Shown here piece after piece: positions 1 to 8,305 of a stretch of 64,000 nucleotides of DNA. The position numbers were made by a program, and so were the translations under genes. The DNA is from CAJCIY01 sp036379355. Lineage in GTDB: Bacteria; Actinomycetota; Actinomycetes; Mycobacteriales; CAJCIY01. The stretch spans positions 7,703-71,702 of the forward strand of contig DASVGV010000081.1 in the NCBI GenBank assembly GCA_036379355.1, read 5' to 3'. The notes beneath the pieces are model-generated. The model had not been told where the DNA came from, did not search any database, and was given only the letters and a program-made list of their open reading frames with translations. Every line of letters begins with the position of its first letter. Position 1 is the first letter of the stretch.

Positions 1-30
1 GAACCGGCCGTTGCCTCAGGAGGTCCGACG

Positions 31-411
31 ATGGCCGTGCATCTGGACCACACGATCGTGCACAGCCGGGACAAGCACGCGTCCGCCGCATTCCTGGCGC
101 GCATCCTCGGCCTCGCCCCGCCCGTGACGGTCGGGCATTTCGTCGCCGTCGAGACAGGCAACGGCGTGTCCCTCGACTACGACGACGCGAGCGACGTACG
201 GCCGCAGCACTATGCGTTCCTCGTCGACGAGGACGAGTTCGACGCGATCTTCGACCGCGTGAAGGCCGACGACGTCGCCTACTTCGCCGACTCGGGCCAC
301 CGGCGGCGCGGCGAGATCAACACCAGGGACGGCGGGCGCGGCTTCTACTTCTGCGACCCGGACGGGCACAACCTGGAGGTGCTCACCCGGTCGTACGACT
401 CCGCAGCCTGA
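31..411 (+). CDS. VOC (glyoxalase/dioxygenase fold) family protein
   Basis: A 126-residue single-module protein of the vicinal oxygen chelate superfamily. It opens with MAVHLDHTIVHSRD and ends with the typical strand containing FYFCDPDGHNLEVL (about 110-119), where the Glu is the usual metal ligand. A His near residue 5 would be a second ligand. The start is well supported: AGGAGG at 18-23 lies 7 bases before ATG 31. It converges tail to tail with the aldehyde dehydrogenase, 4 bases apart. The substrate cannot be read from sequence; the family includes glyoxalases, dioxygenases and antibiotic-binding proteins. The promoter lies outside the window. Confidence 0.85.
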   Translation: MAVHLDHTIVHSRDKHASAAFLARILGLAPPVTVGHFVAVETGNGVSLDYDDASDVRPQHYAFLVDEDEFDAIFDRVKADDVAYFADSGHRRRGEINTRDGGRGFYFCDPDGHNLEVLTRSYDSAA

Positions 412-415
412 CCGG

Positions 416-1792
416 TCACGACCCGATCCACACGGTCTTGAGGTTGCAGAACTCGCGGATGCCGTGCGCCGACAGCTCCCGGCCGTACCCGGAGGCCTTG
501 ACGCCCCCGAACGGCAGCTCCGGGTACGACGTGGTGTTGCCGTTGACGAACACCATGCCCGCGTCCAGGTCGCGGACGAAACGGTCGCGCTCGGCCGGAT
601 CGTTCGTCCAGGCGTTGGCACCGAGGCCGAAGTCCGTGGCGTTCGCGACCTCGATTGCCGCGTCGATGTCGTCGACCTCGAGCACGATGGCGACCGGTCC
701 GAACGCCTCCTCCCGGTAGATCCGCATCTCCTCGGTGACGTCGGTCAGCACGGTCGGCGGATAGAACCAGCCGGGACCGTCCAGCCGCTTACCCCCGCAC
801 CGCACGGTGGCGCCGCGCTCGACCGCGTCGGCGACGAGCTCCTCGATGTCGTCGCGGCCGGCCTCGGACGAGAGCGGGCCCACGTCGGTGTCCGCGTCCA
901 TCGGATCGCCGACGCGCGCCGCGGACATGCGGGCGACGAACCGGTCGGTGAAGTCCTTCGCGACGTCGCGGTGGACGATGAACCGCTTAGCGTTGATGCA
1001 GGACTGGCCGTTGTTGAGCAGCCGGGCGTCGACACCCACCTGCGCGGCTGCGTCGAGGTCGGCGGACGGCATGACGACGAACGGGTCACTTCCTCCGAGC
1101 TCGAGCACCGTGCGCTTGACCACCTCGCCGGCGATGGACGCGACCGACGACCCGGCCGGACCGCTGCCGGTCAGCGTGGCCGCGACGACCCGGTCGTCAC
1201 GGAGCACCCGCTCGACCTTGCTGGAGGAGATGAGCAGCGTCTGGAAGGCACCGGCCGGGAAGCCTGCCGACTCGAACAGCTCCTGCATGAACAGCGCGGT
1301 CTGCGGCACGTTCGAGGCGTGCTTGAGCAGACCGACGTTGCCGGCCATCAGCGCCGGGGCAGCGAAGCGCATGGCCTGCCAGAGCGGGAAGTTCCAGGGC
1401 ATGACGGCCAGCACCGGCCCGAGCGGCTGCCAGGTGGCATACGCCTTCGTGGCGCCGACGGCGTCCGCGTCTGCCGGCTCGTCGGCGAGGTAGGCCGGCG
1501 CGTGCTCGGCGTAGAAGCGGCAGCAGGTCGCACATTTGCCGACCTCGGCCTTGGCGGCAGCCAGCGTCTTGCCCATCTCGCTGGTCATCATCCGGGCGAC
1601 CTCGTCGGCGCGGTCGTCCAGGATGTCCGCGGCCGCGCGCAGCCAGGCCGCGCGCTCGTCGAAGGAGGTGCGTCGGTACGCGGTGAAGGTCCGCGCCGCG
1701 CTCGCCAGTTTCTCGTCGAGATCGGCGTCGGTCAGCTCGGAGAACTCGCGCAGGGTCGCGCCGGTTGTGGGATTGACTGAGGTGATGGCCAT
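416..1792 (-). CDS. NAD(P)-dependent aldehyde dehydrogenase, succinate-semialdehyde type
   Basis: A 458-residue soluble ALDH-superfamily enzyme that oxidises an aldehyde to an acid with NAD(P)+. Visible elements are the cofactor/oxyanion segment MPWNFPLWQ (131-139), the general-base Glu231 in ELGGSDPF, and the nucleophile Cys265 in NNGQSC. The C-terminal part PFGGVKASGYGREL is typical of the GabD/YneI-like short succinate-semialdehyde group. The length fits that group. It lies 9 bases downstream of the diguanylate cyclase on the same strand, so co-transcription is likely. The exact aldehyde is inferred from family resemblance only. Confidence 0.9.
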   Translation of the reverse strand: MAITSVNPTTGATLREFSELTDADLDEKLASAARTFTAYRRTSFDERAAWLRAAADILDDRADEVARMMTSEMGKTLAAAKAEVGKCATCCRFYAEHAPAYLADEPADADAVGATKAYATWQPLGPVLAVMPWNFPLWQAMRFAAPALMAGNVGLLKHASNVPQTALFMQELFESAGFPAGAFQTLLISSSKVERVLRDDRVVAATLTGSGPAGSSVASIAGEVVKRTVLELGGSDPFVVMPSADLDAAAQVGVDARLLNNGQSCINAKRFIVHRDVAKDFTDRFVARMSAARVGDPMDADTDVGPLSSEAGRDDIEELVADAVERGATVRCGGKRLDGPGWFYPPTVLTDVTEEMRIYREEAFGPVAIVLEVDDIDAAIEVANATDFGLGANAWTNDPAERDRFVRDLDAGMVFVNGNTTSYPELPFGGVKASGYGRELSAHGIREFCNLKTVWIGS

Positions 1793-1801
1793 GTCTGGCC
1801 C

Positions 1802-3286
1802 TTACCCCCTTTGCGTCACCAGGTGTCGCGAGGAGCGCCCGTCTTTGGAGTGCTTGTTCGTGTACATCCTCTCGTCCGCCCGTGCGAGGAGGCGGGCGGC
1901 CGGCTCGTGACGGTCCCAGACCGCGAGCCCGATCGAGACGCCGACGTCTTCCGGGGTGGTGGCCTCGAGTCGCTCGACGACGTGGCGAGCCACCTCGTCG
2001 TCGGCGGCCTCGAGGATGATCGCGAACTCGTCGCCGCCCAGGCGGCCGAGCGTGTCGACGTCGCGAATCGCCTGGCTCCACGCGGCACTGACGCGTTCGA
2101 GCAGATCGTCGCCTGCGGCGTGGCCCAGCGTGTCGTTGACGGTCTTGAACCCGTCGAGGTCCAGCAGGAGCACGCTGAGCGGGCTGCGATGACGAATGCT
2201 GCGGGCCAGCGCGTCGTCGAGCTTCTCGTGCCACCCGCGCCGGTTGGGCAGCCCCGTCAGGTCGTCGGTGGTCGCCTGGCGCGACAGCTGGCCGACGAGC
2301 TCGGCGCGGGTCAGCGCGGCCGCCCCCGCGTGCGCGAACACGTCCAGCAGCTGCACCTCGTACCCCTGGAACCCGCGGGGGACGGTCGACCACACCGCCA
2401 GGACGGCGCGGACCGCGCCGCCGTCGCGAAGCGGCACCATGATCAGCGTCCGAGCGCCAATCAGGCGGCAGGCGTCCCGGGCGACGCGGCTGTCGCTCTC
2501 GCTGTCCTCGCACAGGAGCGTCTCCCCGCCGCGAAAGCAGGCCCCGGCGAGGCTGCGGAGGGCTTGGTAGCGCGCGCCCACCAGGTCCGGGGAGGCGGTG
2601 CCCGCCACGGCTCGGCACACGATGTCGTCCCCGTCCAGCACCTGGACGCAGGCGGCGTCGGACTCGGCCACGGTCAGGGCGCAGGCCGCGATCAGCCCGG
2701 GCACGTTCCCGGCGTCTGCGTTGCTCGTCGACAGAGCCGTCTGGGCGCGGACCAGACGGTCGAGGCCGGCCGACCGGCGGACCGCGGACGTACGGGCGGC
2801 GCGCTCCCGGGCGACCACTCGCAGGATGACCCAGCCGACCACGGCGGCGACGATCGTCCAGAGCAGGGCCGCGCGCCAGCTGGTCGCGGGATACAGCGGC
2901 TTGCCGACCAGCAGGACCGGCGTGGCGAACACCAGCCCGGTGGCGACGGTGACGGCGGCCACGGCCCGGCGGCTGCCCACCAGGGCGACCCACACGACCG
3001 GCAGGACGACCAGCGGCCCGTATCCGGACGCGTTCCCGCCCTGGGCCTGGCGCAGGAGGGCGATGACGCCGTCGACGGCGATCGGCAGCAGCGGCAACGG
3101 TGCGACCAGGAGGCGCTCACGCGGTGCGACCGCCGCGGCGCAGCTCACGACGGCCGCGATCACCCCGGCGACGATCACCAGGGCCCAGTCGGTGTCGGAC
3201 AGGCGCAGGCCGGTCGCGAGCAGCGCGAGCGCGCTGATGCCGACGAACGGCGCGACGGCGCCTACCCGCGTTCGCGAGGGGCTCAC
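1802..3286 (-). CDS. Membrane-bound GAF-GGDEF diguanylate cyclase
   Basis: A 494-residue protein predicted to make cyclic di-GMP from two GTP. The N-terminal third (about 10-165) holds roughly six hydrophobic segments. A GAF-like sensory region follows (about 190-320), then a complete GGDEF domain. The active-site motif GRLGGDEFAIIL has intact GGDEF at about 417-421. The RxxD product-inhibition site (RDVD) sits five residues before it, so both catalysis and feedback control look functional. No EAL domain is present. It lies 46 bases downstream of the KimA-like permease and 9 bases upstream of the aldehyde dehydrogenase. The signal it senses is unknown. Confidence 0.92.
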   Translation of the reverse strand: MSPSRTRVGAVAPFVGISALALLATGLRLSDTDWALVIVAGVIAAVVSCAAAVAPRERLLVAPLPLLPIAVDGVIALLRQAQGGNASGYGPLVVLPVVWVALVGSRRAVAAVTVATGLVFATPVLLVGKPLYPATSWRAALLWTIVAAVVGWVILRVVARERAARTSAVRRSAGLDRLVRAQTALSTSNADAGNVPGLIAACALTVAESDAACVQVLDGDDIVCRAVAGTASPDLVGARYQALRSLAGACFRGGETLLCEDSESDSRVARDACRLIGARTLIMVPLRDGGAVRAVLAVWSTVPRGFQGYEVQLLDVFAHAGAAALTRAELVGQLSRQATTDDLTGLPNRRGWHEKLDDALARSIRHRSPLSVLLLDLDGFKTVNDTLGHAAGDDLLERVSAAWSQAIRDVDTLGRLGGDEFAIILEAADDEVARHVVERLEATTPEDVGVSIGLAVWDRHEPAARLLARADERMYTNKHSKDGRSSRHLVTQRG

Positions 3287-3332
3287 CGGTGGATCTTCGG
3301 CGCAAATCGGACGCAGGTTGAGCGCGGCACGC

Positions 3333-5246
3333 TCAGACCGGCGCTCCCCACCGCCGGGCCGGTCCCGACGCCGACCGCAAGTGGTACGGCACGCTGATCA
3401 CGATCACCCCCGGCTCGAACAGCAGCCGGCCCTTGAGGCGCATGGCGCTCTGGTTGTGCAGGATCTGCTCCCACCAGTGACCGACGACGTACTCGGGCAG
3501 GAACACCGTGACGACGTCGCGCGGGCTCGCGCGATGCAGGTCGCGCAGGTACGTCACCGCCGGTCTGGTGATCTCCCGGTACGGGGAGTCCAGGACGCGC
3601 AGCGGGACGTCGACGCCGCGGCTGTGCCAGTCCCGGACGAGCCGGTCGGTGTCGGCGTGGTCGATGTCGACGGTGAGCGCTTCGAGGGTGAACGGCCGGG
3701 TGGACTGCGCGAAGGCAAGGGCGGCCAGCGTCGGCTGGTGGAGCGTCGAGACGAGGACGACCGCGTGGTTGCGGGCCGGGAGGATCGGGGTCGCCGACTC
3801 CGGTACGGCCAGCTCCTGGGTCACCGCGTCGTAGTGATGGCGGATGCGGCGCATCGTCACGAACAGGGTGACCATCGCCAGCAGCGCCAGCCAGGCGCCG
3901 TGCTCCACCTTCGTCGCCACGACGATCACCAGCACGACGGCGGTGGCGGCGGCCCCCAGCAGGTTGACCGCCTGCGCGCGGCGAATCCGGCCCCGCCCGG
4001 AGGACGGGGTGGCGGCAAGGAGCCGGCCCCAGTGCCTGACCATGCCGTACTGGCTGAGGGTGAAGGAGGTGAAGACGCCGATGATGTACAGCTGGATCAG
4101 CCGGTCGATGTTGGCGTCGAAGCCGACGATCAGGGCGATCGCAACCCCGGCCAGCAGCAGGATGCCGTTGCTGAACACGAGCCGGTCGCCGCGGTTGTGC
4201 AGCTGCCGCGGCAGGTAGCGGTTCTCCGCGAGAATGCTGGCCAGCGTCGGAAAGCCGGAGAACGCGGTGTTGGCGGCCAGGATCAGGATCGCGGCGGTGG
4301 CCGCCTGGAACAGCACGTAGAGCGCCGAGCTGCGGCCCCAGACCGCGGCGGCGAGCTGGCTGATGACGGACGGCGACCCGGACGGGTACGCGCGCGCGTG
4401 GGTCTCGACGGCGAGCACGGTGATTCCCACGAACATCGTGACGGCCAGCGTCCCCATCGCGACGAGGGTGCGCGCCGCGTTGCGGCTCTTCGGCGGCCGG
4501 AACCCCGGCACCCCGTTGCTGATCGCCTCCACTCCCGTCAGGGCGGTGCAGCCGGACGAGAACGCCCGCAGCGCCAGGAAGACCGTGGCAAGTCCGCCGA
4601 CCCCGACGCTGCGGTGCAGCGGTTCGTGCGCGCCTGCGGCCTGCGGCAGATGCCCGAACCACGCGTGGCCGAGCGCGCATGCGAAGAGCAGGAACACGCC
4701 CAGGATGAAGGCGTAGGTCGGGACCGCGAAGGCCCGGCCGCTCTCGCGCACGCCGCGCAGGTTGGCCAGGGCGATGCCGGCGACTGCTGCCACCGACAGC
4801 AGCACCGCGTGCCGCGTCAGCGACGGCGCCGCGGACGTGATCGCCGCGACGCCGGCGACCACGGACACCGCGACGGTCATCACGTAGTCGACCAGAAGCG
4901 CCGATGCGGCGGTCAGGGCGGCCGCCGGGCCGAGGTTGTCGAGACTGACGACGAAGGCCCCGCCTCCCGACGGGTACGCGTAGCAGGTCTGCCGGTACGA
5001 CGCGACGACGACGACCAGGAGCAGCGCGACGGCGGCGGCGACCGGCTTGGACATCGAGAGGTACGCGACCCCACCCAGGCCGCTGACGAGCAGGATCTCC
5101 TCGGTCGCGTACGCCACCGAGGAGATCGGGTCGGAGCAGAAGATCGGCAGTGCGAGCCACTTGGGCAGCAGCGTCTCGCCCAGCTGGTTGCTCCGCAGCG
5201 GGCGTCCGACCACCGCCCGCTTGACCGCATCGACGGCGATCGCCAT
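3333..5246 (-). CDS. KimA-like APC-superfamily potassium permease
   Basis: A 637-residue permease with about 12 membrane segments and a cytosolic C-terminal domain of about 150 residues with a universal-stress-protein-like pattern (begins VVLVSTLHQPTL). The N-terminus matches the Bacillus KimA (YdaO) pattern: GRPLRSNQLGE, SSVAYATEEIL, SYRQTCYAYPSGGGAF. KimA is a K+/H+ symporter in the amino-acid permease superfamily. The neighbourhood supports potassium: a KdpD/KdpE-like pair is transcribed divergently from a shared 174-base region. Database pipelines would probably call it an amino-acid permease. The potassium role is inferred from resemblance and context. The diguanylate cyclase follows 46 bases downstream. 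Confidence 0.82.
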   Translation of the reverse strand: MAIAVDAVKRAVVGRPLRSNQLGETLLPKWLALPIFCSDPISSVAYATEEILLVSGLGGVAYLSMSKPVAAAVALLLVVVVASYRQTCYAYPSGGGAFVVSLDNLGPAAALTAASALLVDYVMTVAVSVVAGVAAITSAAPSLTRHAVLLSVAAVAGIALANLRGVRESGRAFAVPTYAFILGVFLLFACALGHAWFGHLPQAAGAHEPLHRSVGVGGLATVFLALRAFSSGCTALTGVEAISNGVPGFRPPKSRNAARTLVAMGTLAVTMFVGITVLAVETHARAYPSGSPSVISQLAAAVWGRSSALYVLFQAATAAILILAANTAFSGFPTLASILAENRYLPRQLHNRGDRLVFSNGILLLAGVAIALIVGFDANIDRLIQLYIIGVFTSFTLSQYGMVRHWGRLLAATPSSGRGRIRRAQAVNLLGAAATAVVLVIVVATKVEHGAWLALLAMVTLFVTMRRIRHHYDAVTQELAVPESATPILPARNHAVVLVSTLHQPTLAALAFAQSTRPFTLEALTVDIDHADTDRLVRDWHSRGVDVPLRVLDSPYREITRPAVTYLRDLHRASPRDVVTVFLPEYVVGHWWEQILHNQSAMRLKGRLLFEPGVIVISVPYHLRSASGPARRWGAPV

Positions 5247-5338
5247 CAGCCCTCACTTGCCGTGATCCTCGGGGCAGAGTTCCTGTCCCGTAACGGCTTC
5301 GACGCTAGGCAGTGCGGAAGCACGGTGGCGCGCTGGAG

Positions 5339-5380
5339 GCCGTCAAGATCTGCCGCCGCGCCGTCAAGGTTTCGTCAGTG
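5339..5380. promoter_or_regulatory. Phased CGTCAAG-type repeats, candidate response-regulator operator
   Basis: The divergent region between the permease and the KdpD-like kinase carries GCCGTCAAG at 5339-5347 and again at 5360-5368, exactly 21 bases apart. A third, related CGTCAG starts at 5373, 11 bases after the second. Spacings of 11 and 21 bases put all copies on one helix face, as OmpR/PhoB-family regulators such as KdpE require. The site could control both divergent genes. The binding protein is inferred. Confidence 0.4.
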
Positions 5381-5420
5381 CCTCTGGTCGTGGCCCACCA
5401 CGTGCACGTTCCCTGGACGG

Positions 5421-7205
5421 GTGGCTCTCGCTCGCCTGCGCGTCTCGCTGCCGATCGCGCCCGTGGCCGCCGGGTACGTGCTGCCCGCAGGCGCGGCGAC
5501 CCTCCTCGTCCTCGGCGCGGTCGCCGCACAGACGCACCCGAGCGGCGCGGTGGTCCTCGCGGTCGCCGCCGTGGTCGTCGGCGGGTGCGCTGTGGCGGGA
5601 ACCGCCTCCGGTGCGGCGGTTGCGGCGGTGATCGGCTGGCTGACCGTGAGCGGGTTCTCGCGCGCCCCGTACGCAGAGTTGCAGCCGCGCGGCCCGACGG
5701 TGGTCTTCGTGCTCGCCGCCGCGGCGGTCGCCGGCTCTGCCACGGGCTACGGCCTGCGCGCGGTCGCCGCGTCGGCCGTGCGCGGGAGCACACTGAGCGG
5801 CATGCCCCTGCCGGGTCGCGTCGGCGCGTCGCTCGGCCGCGCCCGCCAGCTGACCGGCCTCCTGCTCGCCGCGGTGGCTCTTCCCGCCCTCACGGCAGGT
5901 CTGGTCGCCGCGCGGACCTCGCTGCGCCTGGTCGACGACCTGCTGCTGTACCTCCTGGTCGTCGTGATCGTCACCCTCGTCGGCGGCTTCTGGCCGGCCG
6001 TGCTGGCGGCGGTCGCAGCGGGACTGCTGCTCAACTGGTTCTTCGTCCTGCCGCTGCACACGTTCGCCGTCGACCAGTGGCAGAACCTGCTGGCGTTGCT
6101 GCTGTTCGTGGCGGTCGCCGTTGCGGTGAGCAGCGCCGTGCACCTTGCCGCTCGCCGGCAGGAGCAGGCGCACGCCTCGGGGCGCGAGACCGAGACGCTC
6201 CTCGACCTCGCGCAGACGGTGCTCGCGGGTGCCGACACCCCGGCGCAGGTCCTTGCGCATCTGCGTCAGACCCTCGGTCTGCCGGGCGACCTGTCCGAGC
6301 GGTCCGGGGACCGGTGGGCGACGGTGGCGACCGCCGGTGACGTGGACCTCGCCGACGTGACGACCGTGGGCATTCGCGACGGGTTGTTGCTGCGCGTCTC
6401 CGGTGCAGGTCCCCACCACGAGCGGCTGCTCGCCGCCTTCGCCGCGCAGGCCGCGGCAGCGCTCGACCGCGATCGGCTGCGGGCGCAGGCCGCGCAGGCG
6501 GAGGCGCTCGCCGCCGGCAACCGGATGCGCACCGCCCTGCTCTCGGCGGTGAGCCACGACCTGCGGACCCCGCTGGCGTCGGTGAAGGCGGCCGTCAGCA
6601 GCCTGCGCCAGGACGACATCTCGTGGTCGCCGGCCGACGAGCGGGAGCTGCTGGCGACGATCGAGGAGTCCGCCGACCGCCTCGACGCGCTGGTCGGCAA
6701 CCTGCTGGACATGAGCCGCCTGCAGACCGGCGCGCTGCATCCGTACCTGCGGCCGACCTCGCTGGAGGAGGTAGTTCCGCTGGCGCTCGCCGGCCTGGAC
6801 GGAGCCGGTCGGGTCCTGCTCGAGCTGCCGGACGACCTGCCGCTGGTCCTCACCGACCCCGGCCTGCTCGACCGCGTGCTCGGCAACCTGCTGGCCAACG
6901 CGCTGCGGTTCTCCCCGGCGGACCGGCCCCCGGAGGTCGGCGCGAACGTCGGCGACGACCGCGTCGTGCTCACGGTCACCGACCACGGCCCCGGCGTCGC
7001 ACCCTCCGCCCGTGAGCGGATCTTCGAGCCGTTCCAGCGCCTGGGCGACGCAGGAGCCGGAGTCGGGCTGGGACTGGCTGTCGCCAAAGGTTTCTGCGAC
7101 GCCATGGGCGTGCCGATCGAGGTGGACGAGACAGCGGGCGGCGGGCTGACGGTCGCTCTGTCGCTCCGGGTCGCCCCCGCTGCCGTGCCGGCCGGTGCCG
7201 CGTGA
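5421..7205 (+). CDS. KdpD-like sensor histidine kinase lacking the cytosolic KdpD and USP domains
   Basis: A 594-residue membrane kinase. It begins with a hydrophobic region of about four helices (15-115), then a DUF4118 four-helix unit typical of KdpD (about 145-245), a GAF-like linker, HisKA and HATPase_c. The phospho-acceptor is His379 in SAVSHDLRTPLASVK. The N-box is NLLANALRF, and the G-boxes are DHGPGV and GVGLGLAVAKG. Classical KdpD is about 900 residues with an N-terminal KdpD/USP region, which is absent here. The reading frame stays open far upstream by chance; GTG 5421 is chosen because coding resemblance begins there, but no strong ribosome site precedes it. The stop overlaps the next start (GTGA). 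Confidence 0.85.
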   Translation: MALARLRVSLPIAPVAAGYVLPAGAATLLVLGAVAAQTHPSGAVVLAVAAVVVGGCAVAGTASGAAVAAVIGWLTVSGFSRAPYAELQPRGPTVVFVLAAAAVAGSATGYGLRAVAASAVRGSTLSGMPLPGRVGASLGRARQLTGLLLAAVALPALTAGLVAARTSLRLVDDLLLYLLVVVIVTLVGGFWPAVLAAVAAGLLLNWFFVLPLHTFAVDQWQNLLALLLFVAVAVAVSSAVHLAARRQEQAHASGRETETLLDLAQTVLAGADTPAQVLAHLRQTLGLPGDLSERSGDRWATVATAGDVDLADVTTVGIRDGLLLRVSGAGPHHERLLAAFAAQAAAALDRDRLRAQAAQAEALAAGNRMRTALLSAVSHDLRTPLASVKAAVSSLRQDDISWSPADERELLATIEESADRLDALVGNLLDMSRLQTGALHPYLRPTSLEEVVPLALAGLDGAGRVLLELPDDLPLVLTDPGLLDRVLGNLLANALRFSPADRPPEVGANVGDDRVVLTVTDHGPGVAPSARERIFEPFQRLGDAGAGVGLGLAVAKGFCDAMGVPIEVDETAGGGLTVALSLRVAPAAVPAGAA

Positions 7206-7876
7206 CGTCCGTGCTCGTGGTCGACGACGAGCCGGCGATCGTGCGGGCGCTGCGGATCAACCTGTCGGCGCGCGGGTACGAGGTGCACACCGCCGTGGAC
7301 GGAGCGTCCGGACTCGCCGCGACCGCCAAGCACCGGCCGGACGTGGTGATCCTCGATCTCGGCTTGCCGGACCTGGACGGGACCGACGTCATCGCCGGCA
7401 TCCGCGGCTGGAACAGCGCACCCATCCTGGTGCTGTCCGCGCGCGGCCACGAGGAGGCCAAGGTGGCCGCGCTCGACGCCGGCGCCGACGACTACGTCAC
7501 CAAGCCGTTCGGCATGGACGAGCTGCTGGCCCGGCTCCGCGCCGCCGTCCGCCGGGCAGCACCTGCCGAGGACGAGCCCACGGTGACTGTCGCCGACTTC
7601 AGCGTCGACCTCGCTGCCAAGCGGGTCGTGCGCGACGGCGTACCCGTGCGGCTCACGCCCACCGAGTGGCAGCTGCTCGAGGTCCTCGTCCGGCAGCCGG
7701 GCCGGCTCGTGACGGGACGGCAGCTGCTGCAGGAGGTCTGGGGGTCGGCGTACGGGTCCGAGACGCACTACCTGCGCGTCTACGTCGCCCAGTTGCGGCG
7801 CAAGCTCGAACCGGACCCGGCGAAGCCCCGCTACCTGCTCACCGAACCCGGGATGGGCTACCGATTCCAGCCCTGA
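7202..7876 (+). CDS. KdpE-like OmpR-family response regulator
   Basis: A 224-residue regulator with a receiver domain (1-115) and a winged-helix DNA-binding domain (130-222). The acidic pocket is VVDDEP, the phospho-acceptor is Asp52 in LDLGLPD, and the conserved Lys101 is in TKPFG. The DNA-binding half shows LTPTEWQLLEVL and a YLRVYVAQLRRKLE recognition region, as in KdpE. It overlaps the kinase by 4 bases, so the two are translationally coupled. Its last base abuts the end of the convergent glcG gene. The likely target is the phased repeat at 5339-5380 (inference). Confidence 0.93.
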   Translation: MTSVLVVDDEPAIVRALRINLSARGYEVHTAVDGASGLAATAKHRPDVVILDLGLPDLDGTDVIAGIRGWNSAPILVLSARGHEEAKVAALDAGADDYVTKPFGMDELLARLRAAVRRAAPAEDEPTVTVADFSVDLAAKRVVRDGVPVRLTPTEWQLLEVLVRQPGRLVTGRQLLQEVWGSAYGSETHYLRVYVAQLRRKLEPDPAKPRYLLTEPGMGYRFQP

Positions 7877-8305
7877 CTAGCCTGTCACGGGGGTCAGCCC
7901 GGCGCCGGAAATGCCTGCCACGGCAGCGATCTCGTCGTTGTCGGAGGTGTCGCCGGAGACGCCGACCGAGCCGACCGTATGCCCCGTGCCGTCCTGCACG
8001 AGCACTCCGCCGGGTACGGGGATCAGCGCCCCGCCGACGGCAGCCGTTGCCGCCGCGATGAACGCCGGCTGCTGCTCGGCGCGCGCCATCAGCGCGCGCG
8101 AGCCCATCCCCAGCGCGAGCGCGCCGTGGGCCTTTCCGTACGCGATCTCGAAGCGCTGGTTCGACGACCCGTCCTCGCGCTCGAACGCCGTGACGTGCCC
8201 GCCGGCGTCGAGGACGACCACCGAGAGCGGCGCGAAGCCGTGGTCCCGGCCGGCCGCGCGCGCCGCGGCCACGATCGTCCGGGCGGTTTCCAGGGTGAGG
8301 GTCAT
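7877..8305 (-). CDS. glcG: GlcG/HbpS-family protein
   Basis: A 142-residue protein of the GlcG/HbpS (DUF336) family. It shows the family pattern of a helical start ([16 protein letters not shown]), [10 protein letters not shown], a central helical segment and a glycine-rich end [11 protein letters not shown]...VGSVGVSGD. Family members bind haem or act as small accessory proteins in glycolate and glycol operons; the biochemical role of GlcG is not settled. It is the last gene of glcD-glcB-glcG and overlaps glcB by 4 bases. No signal peptide is visible, so it is probably cytosolic. Confidence 0.88.
   Translation of the reverse strand: MTLTLETARTIVAAARAAGRDHGFAPLSVVVLDAGGHVTAFEREDGSSNQRFEIAYGKAHGALALGMGSRALMARAEQQPAFIAAATAAVGGALIPVPGGVLVQDGTGHTVGSVGVSGDTSDNDEIAAVAGISGAGLTPVTG

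Noticed and set aside
2598..7205. A 1535-codon open frame on the plus strand ending with the KdpD-like kinase.
   Set aside because: Only the part from 5421 looks like protein; the rest is antisense to the permease and the diguanylate cyclase and is random in composition.
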